In this document: piece by piece, positions 31,828 through 40,521 of the stretch | Layout: every line of letters starts with the position of its first letter | Numbering within the stretch: position 1 is the first letter of the stretch | Assembly: GCF_014698995.1 (NCBI RefSeq) | Contig: NZ_JACWZZ010000001.1 | Span: forward strand, 1,198,501 to 1,262,500 | Source: Hymenobacter duratus | GTDB lineage: Bacteria; Bacteroidota; Bacteroidia; Cytophagales; Hymenobacteraceae | Length of the DNA: 64,000 bases | Direction: 5' to 3' | Notes under the pieces: model-generated | Told to the model about the DNA's origin: nothing | Seen by the model: only the letters and a program-made list of their open reading frames with translations | Databases searched by the model: none | Translations under genes and position numbers: made by a program

Positions 31828-34170
31828 TTACAATACCAGAAGCCCTTTTTCGCGCAGCAGCAGCCACGCCGCCGACTCCAGAAACCGCTCGAACGAGTGG
31901 CCGGCCGGGAAGCTGCGAGCCGCATCCTTGAGCAGCACCTTAGTGTCGTAGTCGGCTGCCAGGCCCGTGAGCAGGGTGTGTAGCCAAGGGCCAAGAGCTG
32001 TGTGTACGGACACTTCAAAATCCTCAGCCTGCTCGTAGAAAGTCAGGACGGCGCGCGGGCCTTTCTTGCCGTTTTCCTTCCGCAACTCCGGCGCGTTGCC
32101 GAGCCAGAACAGGCGCTGGTTCTGCTTTGCGAAATCGGGCTTGCCGGGCTCCTGCAACGCCTGCTGAACGAGTTGGCGCGGCACGGTCGGCTTGGGCACC
32201 CGGAAATCAAACCAGAAGCTGAGCGGCTCGTGCAGGGCCACGCCGTGCAGGTAGTTGTAGAGAGCCTTGGCCAGCCCGGCCCCAAATTGCTCGTGGTTGG
32301 CGCCGGTAGGGTCGTCGTGCCACAGGTCGTTCCAGGCGAACGGGCCAGGCTCGGGGCCCACTGCCGCTACCTGATACTTCGCCGGGTTTTTACCAACAGG
32401 TGAGTGGGCCGTCATCGAGAAGCGGTGCCAGTAGCCGCTTTGCACGATACCAGCCGCGAATAGCTGCCGCACCACTTCCAAGCTGTCCACCGTTTCTTGG
32501 GCAGTTTCGGTCGGGAAACCATACATCAGGTAGGCATGCACCATGATGCCGGCCTGTGTGAAACCATCCGTCACGCGGGCTACCTGTGCAATCGTGACGC
32601 CCTTTTCCATCAGGGCCAGAAGCCGGTCGGAAGCTACTTCCAGCCCGCCGCTCACCGCAATACAGCCCGATGCGGCCAGCAGGCGGCACAGGTCGGGCGA
32701 GAAGGTTTTCTCGAAGCGGATGTTGCCCCACCATGTGATGCTCACGCGCCGTTTCAGCAGCTCAATGGCCAAGTCACGCAGGGCTAGGGGCGGCGCGGCC
32801 TCATCTACAAAGTGAAAGCCGGTCTGGCCGGTCTGGGCAATGATTTGCTCAATCCGGTCAACGAGCAAGGCTGAAGGCGCAGTTTCGTAGCGCGAAATGT
32901 AATCCAGCGTGACGTCGCAGAACGAGCAGCGTTTCCAGTAGCAGCCGTGCGCCACCGTCAGCTTGTTCCAGCGGCCGTCGCTCCAGAGCCGGTGCATCGG
33001 GTTCAGCACCTCAATCACCGATAGGTATTCGCTCAACGGCAAGTCGGAGTAGTCCGGCGTGCCTACTTCGGGGTGCGGAATGTCGGGGAAGGGCTGGTTG
33101 ATGTACTCGACTTCGCCGGCCGCATTGCGCAGAAAGGTGCGCTGGAAGGGGAAGGGTAATGGCTCTGAAACGTTCGTCCGCTCTCTGGAGCCGTCAGGCT
33201 GAGCTTGCCGAAGCATCTCTACCGCTTCGCCCACCACGATTGAGTTAGTCAGAGCTAGAGAGGCTTCGGCAAGCTCAGCCTGACGATATACTGACTCCGC
33301 CTGCCGTTCTTTTTTCTCCTCCAAATACTTCAGCAGCCGCAGCCAGGGGCCTTCGCCGTCGTCGAGCGTCAGGAAGTCGATATAGTTGAAGAAGCGGGGC
33401 TCCCGAATCTGGCGCAACTCGGTATTGGGGTAGCCGCCGCCCATGAGCGTGTAGGTGTTCGGGCTGAGCTGCTTGATGCGGCCGGCCAGCCGCAGGGCCC
33501 CGTAGAGGTTACCCGGGAAAGGCACCGTGAAGCCAGCCACATCCGGCTGCACGCGGTCCATCAGCTCGTCCAGCAGCTCCTGTAGCATGCGGTCCAGTAG
33601 ATTGGGCGGCGCCTGCAACGCCTCGTGCAGCGCATCAAACGTAGTAGCCGACATAGCCAGCTTCTCGGCGTAGCGCGAGAAGCCGAACTGTGGCCCCACC
33701 GTTTCCTTAATCAGGTCGCCGAGGTCTTCGAGGTAGAGCGTGGCGAGGTGGCGGGCTTGGTCGGTGAGGCCCATCGTGCCGAAAGCGGCTTCCAGATCGG
33801 CAATATTGTCGAAGCGGCTGGCTTCGGGCAGGAAGCGGCTGTGGCAAATACGCGGGGCCAGCGTATTATCCTTGTTCTGCAGAAAGCGCACAACAGGTCC
33901 AATGGTGCTCAGGTAGCTGTTTTTGAGCCGCAGCATCCGGCGGGCATTGTCGCTCAACACAAAAGGACCGGCTTCGATTTCCTCGAAAACCCGAGTCAGA
34001 CCTGCTTTGGAAAACAGCTTCAGCACCAGCTCCAGTCCCAGATCCGCCTGCGCAACCTGATAGCCGCGCCCGCTCAGAAAGCCCTTGATATAGGCCGTAG
34101 CCGGGTACGGCGTATTGAGCTGCGTGAGCGGCGGCGTAATGAGCAGGATGCGAAGCGGAGACGTAGACAC
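31828..34170 (-). CDS. B12-binding-domain radical SAM protein
   Basis: I place the start at GTG 34170 (780 residues), 37 nt after a TACCTTTG promoter box. The N-terminus (LRILLITPPLTQLNTPYPATAYIKGFL) is a Rossmann-like B12-binding domain, extending with VAGFTVPFPGNLYGALRLA (near 225-245). The radical SAM core has the cluster motif HGCYWKRCSFCD near 410-420, with CX4CX2C spacing rather than CX3CX2C. This spacing also occurs in other B12-type members. The substrate is unknown. A 23-bp inverted repeat of REP type sits in-frame within the reading frame (33192-33285), adding a Glu/Ala-rich insert. The gene is monocistronic and convergent with the upstream hydrolase-like gene. Confidence 0.82.
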   Translation of the reverse strand: MSTSPLRILLITPPLTQLNTPYPATAYIKGFLSGRGYQVAQADLGLELVLKLFSKAGLTRVFEEIEAGPFVLSDNARRMLRLKNSYLSTIGPVVRFLQNKDNTLAPRICHSRFLPEASRFDNIADLEAAFGTMGLTDQARHLATLYLEDLGDLIKETVGPQFGFSRYAEKLAMSATTFDALHEALQAPPNLLDRMLQELLDELMDRVQPDVAGFTVPFPGNLYGALRLAGRIKQLSPNTYTLMGGGYPNTELRQIREPRFFNYIDFLTLDDGEGPWLRLLKYLEEKKERQAESVYRQAELAEASLALTNSIVVGEAVEMLRQAQPDGSRERTNVSEPLPFPFQRTFLRNAAGEVEYINQPFPDIPHPEVGTPDYSDLPLSEYLSVIEVLNPMHRLWSDGRWNKLTVAHGCYWKRCSFCDVTLDYISRYETAPSALLVDRIEQIIAQTGQTGFHFVDEAAPPLALRDLAIELLKRRVSITWWGNIRFEKTFSPDLCRLLAASGCIAVSGGLEVASDRLLALMEKGVTIAQVARVTDGFTQAGIMVHAYLMYGFPTETAQETVDSLEVVRQLFAAGIVQSGYWHRFSMTAHSPVGKNPAKYQVAAVGPEPGPFAWNDLWHDDPTGANHEQFGAGLAKALYNYLHGVALHEPLSFWFDFRVPKPTVPRQLVQQALQEPGKPDFAKQNQRLFWLGNAPELRKENGKKGPRAVLTFYEQAEDFEVSVHTALGPWLHTLLTGLAADYDTKVLLKDAARSFPAGHSFERFLESAAWLLLREKGLLVL
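33192..33285. repeat. REP-like element with 23-bp perfect inverted repeats inside a coding sequence
   Basis: Arms 33192-33214 and 33263-33285 are exact reverse complements around a 48-nt spacer. The arm core GTCAGGCTGAGCTTGCCGAA resembles the dispersed palindromes common in Hymenobacter-type genomes. The reading frame stays open across it. Confidence 0.75.
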
Positions 34171-34206
34171 GGGAGCAACAACCGCAACACTGCGGTAAAG
34201 GTGCCG

Positions 34207-34214
34207 CAAAGGTA
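34207..34214 (-). promoter_or_regulatory. -7 box TACCTTTG of the radical SAM gene
   Basis: Minus-strand match to TAnnTTTG, 37 nt before the GTG start at 34170. It argues against the longer reading frame that begins at 34233. Confidence 0.6.
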
Positions 34215-34250
34215 CAGCAGGGCCGGGTAGCACCTGCGGCGCGGGCTGTT

Positions 34251-35732
34251 CTACCGGCTCATTTTCATCAACGAGGGGTTCAGCCGCAGATAGACCTGCG
34301 CCGAAACGGGCGTTGCGCCATAATAGGCTTTGAGCTCAGCATCGGGGCGGTATACAGTGGCCTGGGCCCCAAACGTGAGGTCGGTTTTGGCTATCTGGGC
34401 CACCCGGTAGTTGGCTCCCAGCGTTAGGGCATGTACGTTGTAGTTAGTATGCCCTTCCTGAGCACCAGGGCGCGGAATCTGCAGCTCCTCATCCGACTTC
34501 TGCACGAACTCATAGCGCCCGTACACGGCCGGCTTGCCCAGCTGCAGGTTGGTTTCGGCCAGCACGGAGTGGGCGGCCGGGTCGGTATGGCCGTCTGACA
34601 CGTGCTGGTTCATGCCCCATACCAGCGCCGACGTGATATAGCGGTAGTCGCCCCATTGGCTGCTCTGGATGATGGAGGCCGTGGTCCGCTTCACGTCTTC
34701 ATCTACGTGCAATTCTTCAGGACTTTTGATGAAGGCCCGGCTGACCTGTAGCGCCAGCCCGGCCGTGGGGTTCCAGTTGAGGCGTCCAGCCCAGGAGTCC
34801 GCGCGGGGCTTGTCGAAGCCGTAGCGGTGCTCGTCGGGCTCCCGACCCGTGAAGTTGGAGCCTTCCAGCTTAAACTGCTTGTAGCGCACTCCCAGCGTAG
34901 CTACTCCAAAAGCAATGTGCGTGGCGTCCTGCCAATGGTGGCCCAGCGCCGCGTCGGGGTTGGGCATGGCCGAAATACGGTGCATAAAGGCCACCGGCCC
35001 AATGGCCGGCTCGCCGGGGTAGCCCACGTACGCCGTCAGGTCCACGTCGTCTGAAAATGCGTGTGTGTAGCCGATGCTCAGCGCCGAAAACAGGTCGTGC
35101 GGGTGCTGGCGGTCAACCAGGGGCTGACCTTGATACGCTTCGCCGCTCTGGAACAACAAGGGGTAGCCGTTGCCGCCTTCCGTGAGCGGGTCCAGCGAAA
35201 TCATAGCCGTCAGGTTCAGCAAACCTTTCTGCCCGATGGGGCGCTGGGCCATCGTCATAAACCAGTTGGGCGCATCGAAGGTGCTGCCGCCGCGCTGGCC
35301 ACTGCTGCGGCCCAGGTTCTGGCGGGTGTAGCGCACGTTGATAGCGCCGTGATTCATCACCATCCACTTGCCATGGTGGCTCATCCACATGTACATGGGC
35401 GTATTGTTGGGGTTCCAGGCTGTGCCGGAGCCGTTGCGGCTCATGGGCAGCCGGCGCGAATAGGCGTGGCTCATTCTCTCCATAGCCCCATGGTTCATAC
35501 CCGCGTGCCCCATATCGGCGTGGTTCATGCGGGCCCGGCTGGTGTCAGGGGGAGTGGTGCCGGGCATCTGGTGGCCCTGATGCTGGCTGTGGTCCATTGG
35601 CGCGGCGCGGCGGGTAGTATCGGCGAGTGCCGGTTTGGGCGCCATCTTGTGGCCTTCGTGCTGGCCGTAGCCCACCGTGCTGGCGAACGGTAAGAGAAGC
35701 AGGAAAAAGAATGTACGCTGGAAGGAGGCCAT
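34251..35732 (-). CDS. His/Met-rich outer-membrane protein, probable copper-related
   Basis: The start at ATG 35732 gives 493 residues with a clear signal peptide (FFFLLLLPFASTVGYGQ). The mature N-terminus (about 25-100) is packed with His and Met in repeats such as HEGHKM, DHSQHQGHQM and HADMGHAGMNHGAM, a typical copper-binding composition. The rest is rich in aromatic beta-strands and ends like a porin or barrel (QVYLRLNPSLMKMSR). The family is common in Bacteroidota beside copper-resistance genes. It lies downstream of, and in the same direction as, an HMA-AraC regulator. A terminator-like hairpin ends exactly at its start codon. Metal specificity is inferred from composition. Confidence 0.65.
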   Translation of the reverse strand: MASFQRTFFFLLLLPFASTVGYGQHEGHKMAPKPALADTTRRAAPMDHSQHQGHQMPGTTPPDTSRARMNHADMGHAGMNHGAMERMSHAYSRRLPMSRNGSGTAWNPNNTPMYMWMSHHGKWMVMNHGAINVRYTRQNLGRSSGQRGGSTFDAPNWFMTMAQRPIGQKGLLNLTAMISLDPLTEGGNGYPLLFQSGEAYQGQPLVDRQHPHDLFSALSIGYTHAFSDDVDLTAYVGYPGEPAIGPVAFMHRISAMPNPDAALGHHWQDATHIAFGVATLGVRYKQFKLEGSNFTGREPDEHRYGFDKPRADSWAGRLNWNPTAGLALQVSRAFIKSPEELHVDEDVKRTTASIIQSSQWGDYRYITSALVWGMNQHVSDGHTDPAAHSVLAETNLQLGKPAVYGRYEFVQKSDEELQIPRPGAQEGHTNYNVHALTLGANYRVAQIAKTDLTFGAQATVYRPDAELKAYYGATPVSAQVYLRLNPSLMKMSR

Positions 35733-35778
35733 AAAAAACCGGGGTATTGCAGGGGAATTACTCCTTACAATACCCCGG
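35733..35778 (-). terminator. Terminator-like hairpin abutting the start codon of the His-rich protein gene
   Basis: On the minus strand an 11-bp perfect stem (35778-35768 with 35749-35739, 18-nt loop) is followed by six Ts that run straight into the ATG at 35732. It may terminate the upstream regulator gene or act as an attenuator of the outer-membrane protein gene. A purine-rich AAGGAG lies in the loop. Confidence 0.7.
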
Positions 35779-35850
35779 CGGGCAGTCATTGGTTATACAG
35801 AATACGGCCGCTGTGCGTGCGAAACCCGGCAAGCCGGATACTGAAGCAGC

Positions 35851-36423
35851 TTACGCCAGCTGGTCCAGCGAAAGGCGCTTGGGCAGCAACTCGCGGCGGA
35901 ATTCGCTGACGGAACGACCCGTCACCTGGCGGAACTGGTTGCTCAGGTGTTGGCCGGAGCTGTAGCGCATCTGGTCGGCAATTTCGCTCAGCGTCATTTC
36001 ATTATAGCTGAGCATTTCCTTTACCCGCTCAATTTTCAGCCGGATCAGGTATTTTTCAATGGTCAGGTTGGCTGTCCGCGAAAATACTTTGCTCAGGTGC
36101 GAATACGTAGCAGCAAATCGGTCGGTAAGAAATGCCGATGTGGTGAGCGGCATACGGGCCGTACGGAGGTGCTCCAGATATTCGACCAAGGCACCTTTAA
36201 TTTGTTCGGTCATCTGCTCGGCCCGGCCCATCAGGACATCAAAACCTGCTTCGCGTAGCAGCGGAGCTACTGCGGCGGGGTCGGCGGGCGTATGCTCGTC
36301 GAGGTGGGCCTCGCCTAGCGTTACTTCGGTGGGGCGGTAGCCGGCTTTCTCAAGTACGGTACGGACGGCTTCCACGCAACGCGGGCAAACCATGTTCTTA
36401 ATATGAAGCAGCGTTGTTTTCAC
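35851..36423 (-). CDS. HMA-domain/AraC-type transcriptional regulator
   Basis: The 190-residue protein starts at GTG. Residues 1-60 form a heavy-metal-associated fold with the metal-binding motif MVCPRC (about 11-16). Residues about 105-185 are an AraC/XylS helix-turn-helix pair (LSEIADQMRYSSGQHLSNQFRQVTGRSVSEFRR). The fusion suggests direct metal sensing, probably of copper(I), coupled to DNA binding. It lacks the usual AraC ligand-binding cupin. It is followed 118 nt downstream by the His/Met-rich outer-membrane protein, its likely target. The N-terminal HMA call is clear from the CxxC and the flanking helix. Confidence 0.78.
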   Translation of the reverse strand: MKTTLLHIKNMVCPRCVEAVRTVLEKAGYRPTEVTLGEAHLDEHTPADPAAVAPLLREAGFDVLMGRAEQMTEQIKGALVEYLEHLRTARMPLTTSAFLTDRFAATYSHLSKVFSRTANLTIEKYLIRLKIERVKEMLSYNEMTLSEIADQMRYSSGQHLSNQFRQVTGRSVSEFRRELLPKRLSLDQLA

Positions 36424-36773
36424 GGGTTATGATGTTTTTCGGACCGCGTTACTGTACGCGTAGGTTTACGAACGGTTGCCGTTGCTACGGCAGGTCGGCG
36501 CTTCCGGTTGGTTTCCGGTGCAGATTCGGCCCAGCCTTTGCCAAACCAGTTGGCGGCTGCCCAGCTCACGAAAGGCACCACTCCCAGAAAAGTAACCGAC
36601 AACAGCCAGAAAAATACGAAAAAAGCACCGAATAATCGCCCAAAGAATCCGTCGGCCGCGCCGAACAGGTACCCAACCAGCGCCAGCGCCATTGCAAGGC
36701 TCACGGCGGCTATAATCCCGGCCCGGCGCAGCAGGTGTGGGTAGTTGAAAGTAGGAGCGGAACGGGGTTTCAT
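36420..36773 (-). CDS. Small membrane protein with two hydrophobic helices
   Basis: I use ATG 36773 (117 residues) because a TATATTTG promoter box lies at 36798-36791; the longer frame would start upstream of it. Hydrophobic helices occur at about 19-38 (AGIIAAVSLAMALALVGYLFG) and 45-70 (LFGAFFVFFWLLSVTFLGVVPFV), followed by a basic Arg/Lys/Thr-rich tail. It overlaps the start of the HMA-AraC gene by 4 nt, so the two may be co-transcribed and translationally coupled. No function is recognised. Confidence 0.6.
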   Translation of the reverse strand: MKPRSAPTFNYPHLLRRAGIIAAVSLAMALALVGYLFGAADGFFGRLFGAFFVFFWLLSVTFLGVVPFVSWAAANWFGKGWAESAPETNRKRRPAVATATVRKPTRTVTRSEKHHNP

Positions 36774-36790
36774 AGGCAACGCAAGGAAGG

Positions 36791-36798
36791 CAAATATA
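36791..36798 (-). promoter_or_regulatory. -7 box TATATTTG upstream of the small membrane protein and HMA-AraC genes
   Basis: Minus-strand match to TAnnTTTG, ending 17 nt before the ATG at 36773. It may drive the membrane-protein gene, the regulator and possibly the outer-membrane protein gene. Confidence 0.5.
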
Positions 36799-36921
36799 CC
36801 AGTTCTGGTTTTTGGCTGCCAGCTTGGCTGACAGCACCGCAACAACACGCGGCTGTTTCTGCCGTACCAACATTCGATTATCTTGCGTGCCAACCGCTAC
36901 ACTCTCCACTTCTTTCTGCTT

Positions 36922-37179
36922 ATGAAACGTCCTCTGCTGCTCAGCCTGCTGGCTGCCACCACGCTGTTTTCCGCCTGCAACACCGGTACTTCTACTGGTG
37001 ATACGAATGTGGAAACCGGTGCCTACAAGACCAAAAACCCCGACCCAGGCCAATCCACTTCCTCCGATTCGGCTACGGCCGGCCTGCAGCGCGACACCGC
37101 TAACACCCCCACCGGCCGCCAAGTATATGAGAAGGCCGCCGATGCCAAAGACCGTAACCGCGACGGAATTGCTGATTAG
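36922..37179 (+). CDS. Small lipoprotein, 85 aa
   Basis: From ATG 36922 the protein has a lipoprotein signal (MKRPLLLSLLAATTLFSAC) with Cys19 as the lipidation site. It is followed by a short Thr/Asp/Ser-rich, low-complexity mature part ending in DAKDRNRDGIAD. The NRDGIAD end resembles a single calcium-binding Asp loop. No function is known. A 26-bp perfect inverted repeat downstream terminates it and the convergent propeller gene. Confidence 0.6.
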   Translation: MKRPLLLSLLAATTLFSACNTGTSTGDTNVETGAYKTKNPDPGQSTSSDSATAGLQRDTANTPTGRQVYEKAADAKDRNRDGIAD

Positions 37180-37187
37180 CTTCTGCA

Positions 37188-37244
37188 CTTCCCGCAAACA
37201 AAACAGCCGGCCCCTCAAGGGCCGGCTGTTTTGTTTGCGGGAAG
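37188..37244. terminator. Bidirectional terminator, 26-bp perfect inverted repeat
   Basis: Arms 37188-37213 and 37219-37244 are exact reverse complements with a 5-nt loop. A G+C core is bordered by A/T runs, so it can terminate the lipoprotein gene on the plus strand and the convergent DUF5074 gene on the minus strand. Confidence 0.85.
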
Positions 37245-37257
37245 CAAAACCCGTAGG

Positions 37258-38346
37258 CTAGTAAAACACGAAGCCGTTCGGGAGCAGGCTCACATTGAAT
37301 GAGTCGATGGCAGTGCCTGTAGGCTGGTAGCGGATGAATTTGCCGGTGCCGCTGTAAGGCGCAATAGAACCGTAGATAGTGTTATCGGCTGGGTCGATGT
37401 TGAAGCCATAGAAGCTGCGCCGGATCAGGGGCGTGGTAGGCAGTGCAGCCGCGCCGGTGCTCATTTGGTACACAGCCCCTCTGTAGCGGTAGTAAAGCTG
37501 GGTTTTGGTGCTGTTCAAGCGTAGCTCCGAGGCGCCGCCACTAGTGAAGGGCAGTACCAGAGAAGCTGCCGGAGTAGTCGTATTGAGCTTTATCAGGTTG
37601 GCCGGAGTAGAGGAAAGCACCGGATAAGGCGCGGTAGTGCCGTAGCGCGTGATACCGCCGCACAGCACCCAAATGGCCCCCGTCTGGTCCTGCACCAAAC
37701 TAGTAGGACCGTCCTGCACTGGAAGCGTGGCTTCTACCACATCGGTAGCCGGATTGATTACGCTGACCGTGTTTTCGTCGGAGTTGGCCACGTATACTTT
37801 GCCGTTGGCTAGCAACATACCTTCAGGCTGGCGGCCTACTGCAATAGTTTTGGTGATGGTGTTGGTGCGTGTATCGAGTACGGCCACGCGGCCAGTGCCG
37901 CCTAAGGCTACCCACTCACTGATGTATACTTTGCCCGCGGCAGCGGCTATGGCATAACGCGGCTGTTCTAGCCCGGTTACGGTAGCAACCGCCGCAAACG
38001 TGCGCAGATTAATGACTTCTACCTTTTTGCTGTTGTTGACCACCACGTACCCCTGCTCGTCCACCACCAGCATCGACTGTACCACGTCGCCCAAGTCGCG
38101 CTGGTTCACGGTGCGAAAGGTGCTGTTGTCAATGACCGAACGGGACGATTTGCTGAACAGGCTGACCTCGCCGTTGGGCGTGCCATACTGGCCTTCGTTC
38201 AGTACAAATACGTTGCTACCGTCTTTGCTGAGGTTATAGATAGGGGAGGTTTCGTCGTCGGAGTCGCAGCTGGCGAGGGCAAGGGCGCCAAAGCCGGCGA
38301 GGAACAGGCGGCTGAACAACGGAAAAGTACGATACACTGGCAGCAT
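37258..38346 (-). CDS. DUF5074-type beta-propeller lipoprotein of the B12 uptake operon
   Basis: The 362-residue precursor has a lipoprotein-type signal ending ALALASC. The mature part is a YVTN/YncE-like propeller with repeated blades such as GKVYVANSDENTVSVINPATDVVEATLPV (about 170-200) and GRVAVLDTRTNTITKTIAVG (about 140-160). In Bacteroidota such DUF5074 surface proteins are encoded beside vitamin B12 TonB receptors and are thought to assist capture at the cell surface. It begins 30 nt after the TonB-receptor gene and shares its riboswitch-controlled transcript. The lipoprotein is probably exposed on the outer membrane. Confidence 0.78.
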   Translation of the reverse strand: MLPVYRTFPLFSRLFLAGFGALALASCDSDDETSPIYNLSKDGSNVFVLNEGQYGTPNGEVSLFSKSSRSVIDNSTFRTVNQRDLGDVVQSMLVVDEQGYVVVNNSKKVEVINLRTFAAVATVTGLEQPRYAIAAAAGKVYISEWVALGGTGRVAVLDTRTNTITKTIAVGRQPEGMLLANGKVYVANSDENTVSVINPATDVVEATLPVQDGPTSLVQDQTGAIWVLCGGITRYGTTAPYPVLSSTPANLIKLNTTTPAASLVLPFTSGGASELRLNSTKTQLYYRYRGAVYQMSTGAAALPTTPLIRRSFYGFNIDPADNTIYGSIAPYSGTGKFIRYQPTGTAIDSFNVSLLPNGFVFY

Positions 38347-38376
38347 AGAAAAGAAAGTTGGAATGAGAAAACAGGA

Positions 38377-40362
38377 TTAGCGCCACATCAGGCGTAGGCT
38401 CAGGCTGCCCCAGCGTGGAGGCATGGCCCGCGCTTCGTACACCTGATAGTTGCGGTTCGTAAGGTTGAAGCCTTGAACTGCTATCAGCAGGCCCAAAGAG
38501 GAGCTGAGCTTTAGGGTATAGCCCATGGTGGCGTTCAGCAGCAGATAAGCCGGCAGTTGCTGGCCATTACCTGAGTAAATGGAGCGGGAACCGGTGTAGC
38601 GCAGCGTGGAAGAAAGCTGCCAGTTGCGCCAGTTCTGGTCGGTGGTGAGAGCCGCGCTGTGTAGCGGCACATAGGCCAGTTGCTTGCCGGGAGCCAGCTG
38701 GTCGGCCGCGTCGCCCTTGGTTTTCTCCGACTGCGTCAGGGCATAGCTCGCCCGGGCGCTGAGGCGGTAGCGCCCCAGTCGCCACTTGGCCTGCGAGCTG
38801 GCTTCCAGGCCCTGCGCACGTACCTGGCGGAGGTTGCGGGGAGTGGTATAGCCGGTGCGCGGGTCGGAGGCCCATTCCACCCAGTTGTCTACCAGCTGGC
38901 GGTAAGCCGTCAGCTCCGAAGTCAGGGTTAGCTGTGGGGTTGTGGTGTAGCTGTGCTGAAGGCCCATTTCGTAGCCGTAGCCGCTTTCCGGGAGCAGGTT
39001 GGGGTCGCCGCCCTGGGGCCAGAACCGCTCGTTCAGGGTTGGGGCGCGGTAGCTGCGTGAGGTGCTGGCTTTGAGAGTAAGCTGCTGCCGGGTGGTCTGC
39101 CACACCTGCCATTCGGTGCCTAGTGTAGGCGTAAGTGGGACTGTGCGGCCCGGTAGTACGGCCTGGCGCAGGTTGGCCGAGATACGCAAACCAGGGCGCG
39201 GGTCGTAGCGGAATAAGGCATAGCCAGCAAAGCGGTTTTCGGTTACCTCGCGGCGGTACAATTGCGGCTCCACAGCAAAATGCTGCGCTTCTACCCCAGC
39301 CCGCAGGCTGGCTCGGGTGCCAAAATTCACGGTGTGGTCGGCCTGAGCCTGGGTGGTGTGCACCGTAGAGTTGCTGCTCGTAGCGTCGTTACGGAAGTTC
39401 AGCACGTCTTCAAACCACGCCACTTTCACGCCTGTCTCATGGCGGCTAGCCACGTGCCGGTAGCCAGCGAGTAGCCGACGACTCTGGTCCCATTGCTGGG
39501 CGTGTGTATTGGCCGAGCCGATAGATGGCTGAATCTGGCGGTCGGCATCCGTGAGCCACGCCGAGGCCTGCACTTCACTGCGCTGGCCTACCCGCAGCAC
39601 AATATCCTGCGCGAGGCTCCATTGGCGCAAAGCTGCGTTTTCCTGGCGGCGGCGCACTAGGCCGGTTATTTCGCGGGTAGAGTAGGGGAAGTCATTGTCG
39701 GCAGTGCGATACGAGGCCGCGGTGCGCACGGCAATGCGCTGGTTGCTGAAGCTGCCTTCTGCGCTACCCGCTCGCAAGCCGTAGCTGCCAGCATCAGTCT
39801 GGACAGTGCCTCGCAACCCTGCGCCCCATACGACCCCCGATGACAACAGCACCGTGCCACCCACTGCGCCCGTGCCATACGTAGCACCGGCCGGGCCATG
39901 CTGCACTTCGGCGCGAGTATTTGCGCTCAGGGGTAATAGTGAAAAGTCCGTTTGCCCAAGTGTAGGCAGCATCACATTGAAGCCGTTCCAGAGCACCGCT
40001 GTATGTTGCGCCGACGTGCCCCGAATAGAAATAGAAGCCAGCTGTCCTGGCCCGTATTCTTTCAGATACAGCGGCGTTCGGGAAGCCAATGCTTCTGCCA
40101 GCGTGCTACCGGTCGGCAATACGGCGCCGGAGTCCAGTACCGCTGTGACGCGGCTGCCCACTGCAAACCGGCTGGGGCGCACGCCCTGTACCCGCACTGC
40201 TGGCAGGCGCTGAACAGAATCGGTAAGGGGGGAGGAAGTTGGCTGCGCGAAGGCTACACCGGCAAACAGCAGAAGGCCCGCCAGCAGCAGCGCGCTTCGG
40301 TAAGGCTGGCACAACCAAGCCAGGCAGTGATGCCAGATACAGGACGCAAACACTCGAACCAA
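38377..40362 (-). CDS. TonB-dependent outer-membrane receptor, BtuB-like
   Basis: The 661-residue frame starts at TTG 40362; a start at another TTG (40314) would leave a neater signal peptide (SALLLAGLLLFAGVAFAQ). The plug domain is clear: AVRVQGVRPSRF, LAEALASRTPLYLKEYGPGQLASISIRGTSAQHTAVLWNGF (about 85-125) and GPAGATYGTGAVGGTVLL. A 22-strand barrel ends in an aromatic-rich strand (WGSLSLRLMWR). The family imports siderophores or cobalamin with energy from TonB-ExbBD. A cobalamin riboswitch upstream points to vitamin B12 or a related corrinoid as the substrate. Confidence 0.85.
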   Translation of the reverse strand: MVRVFASCIWHHCLAWLCQPYRSALLLAGLLLFAGVAFAQPTSSPLTDSVQRLPAVRVQGVRPSRFAVGSRVTAVLDSGAVLPTGSTLAEALASRTPLYLKEYGPGQLASISIRGTSAQHTAVLWNGFNVMLPTLGQTDFSLLPLSANTRAEVQHGPAGATYGTGAVGGTVLLSSGVVWGAGLRGTVQTDAGSYGLRAGSAEGSFSNQRIAVRTAASYRTADNDFPYSTREITGLVRRRQENAALRQWSLAQDIVLRVGQRSEVQASAWLTDADRQIQPSIGSANTHAQQWDQSRRLLAGYRHVASRHETGVKVAWFEDVLNFRNDATSSNSTVHTTQAQADHTVNFGTRASLRAGVEAQHFAVEPQLYRREVTENRFAGYALFRYDPRPGLRISANLRQAVLPGRTVPLTPTLGTEWQVWQTTRQQLTLKASTSRSYRAPTLNERFWPQGGDPNLLPESGYGYEMGLQHSYTTTPQLTLTSELTAYRQLVDNWVEWASDPRTGYTTPRNLRQVRAQGLEASSQAKWRLGRYRLSARASYALTQSEKTKGDAADQLAPGKQLAYVPLHSAALTTDQNWRNWQLSSTLRYTGSRSIYSGNGQQLPAYLLLNATMGYTLKLSSSLGLLIAVQGFNLTNRNYQVYEARAMPPRWGSLSLRLMWR

Positions 40363-40521
40363 AATTTCCGAACCAGGAAAATTCAGTTCAAAACTTTAGG
40401 CAAGGAATTCCGAAGCCGGAACGCCACCCTAAAGCCGAGGCCGAAAACAGAAAATCAGGCTGCTATTAGAGCGGCCACTGCATTCATTCTCCGCCCTTCC
40501 ACCGAAGGCGCTGAACATAGG

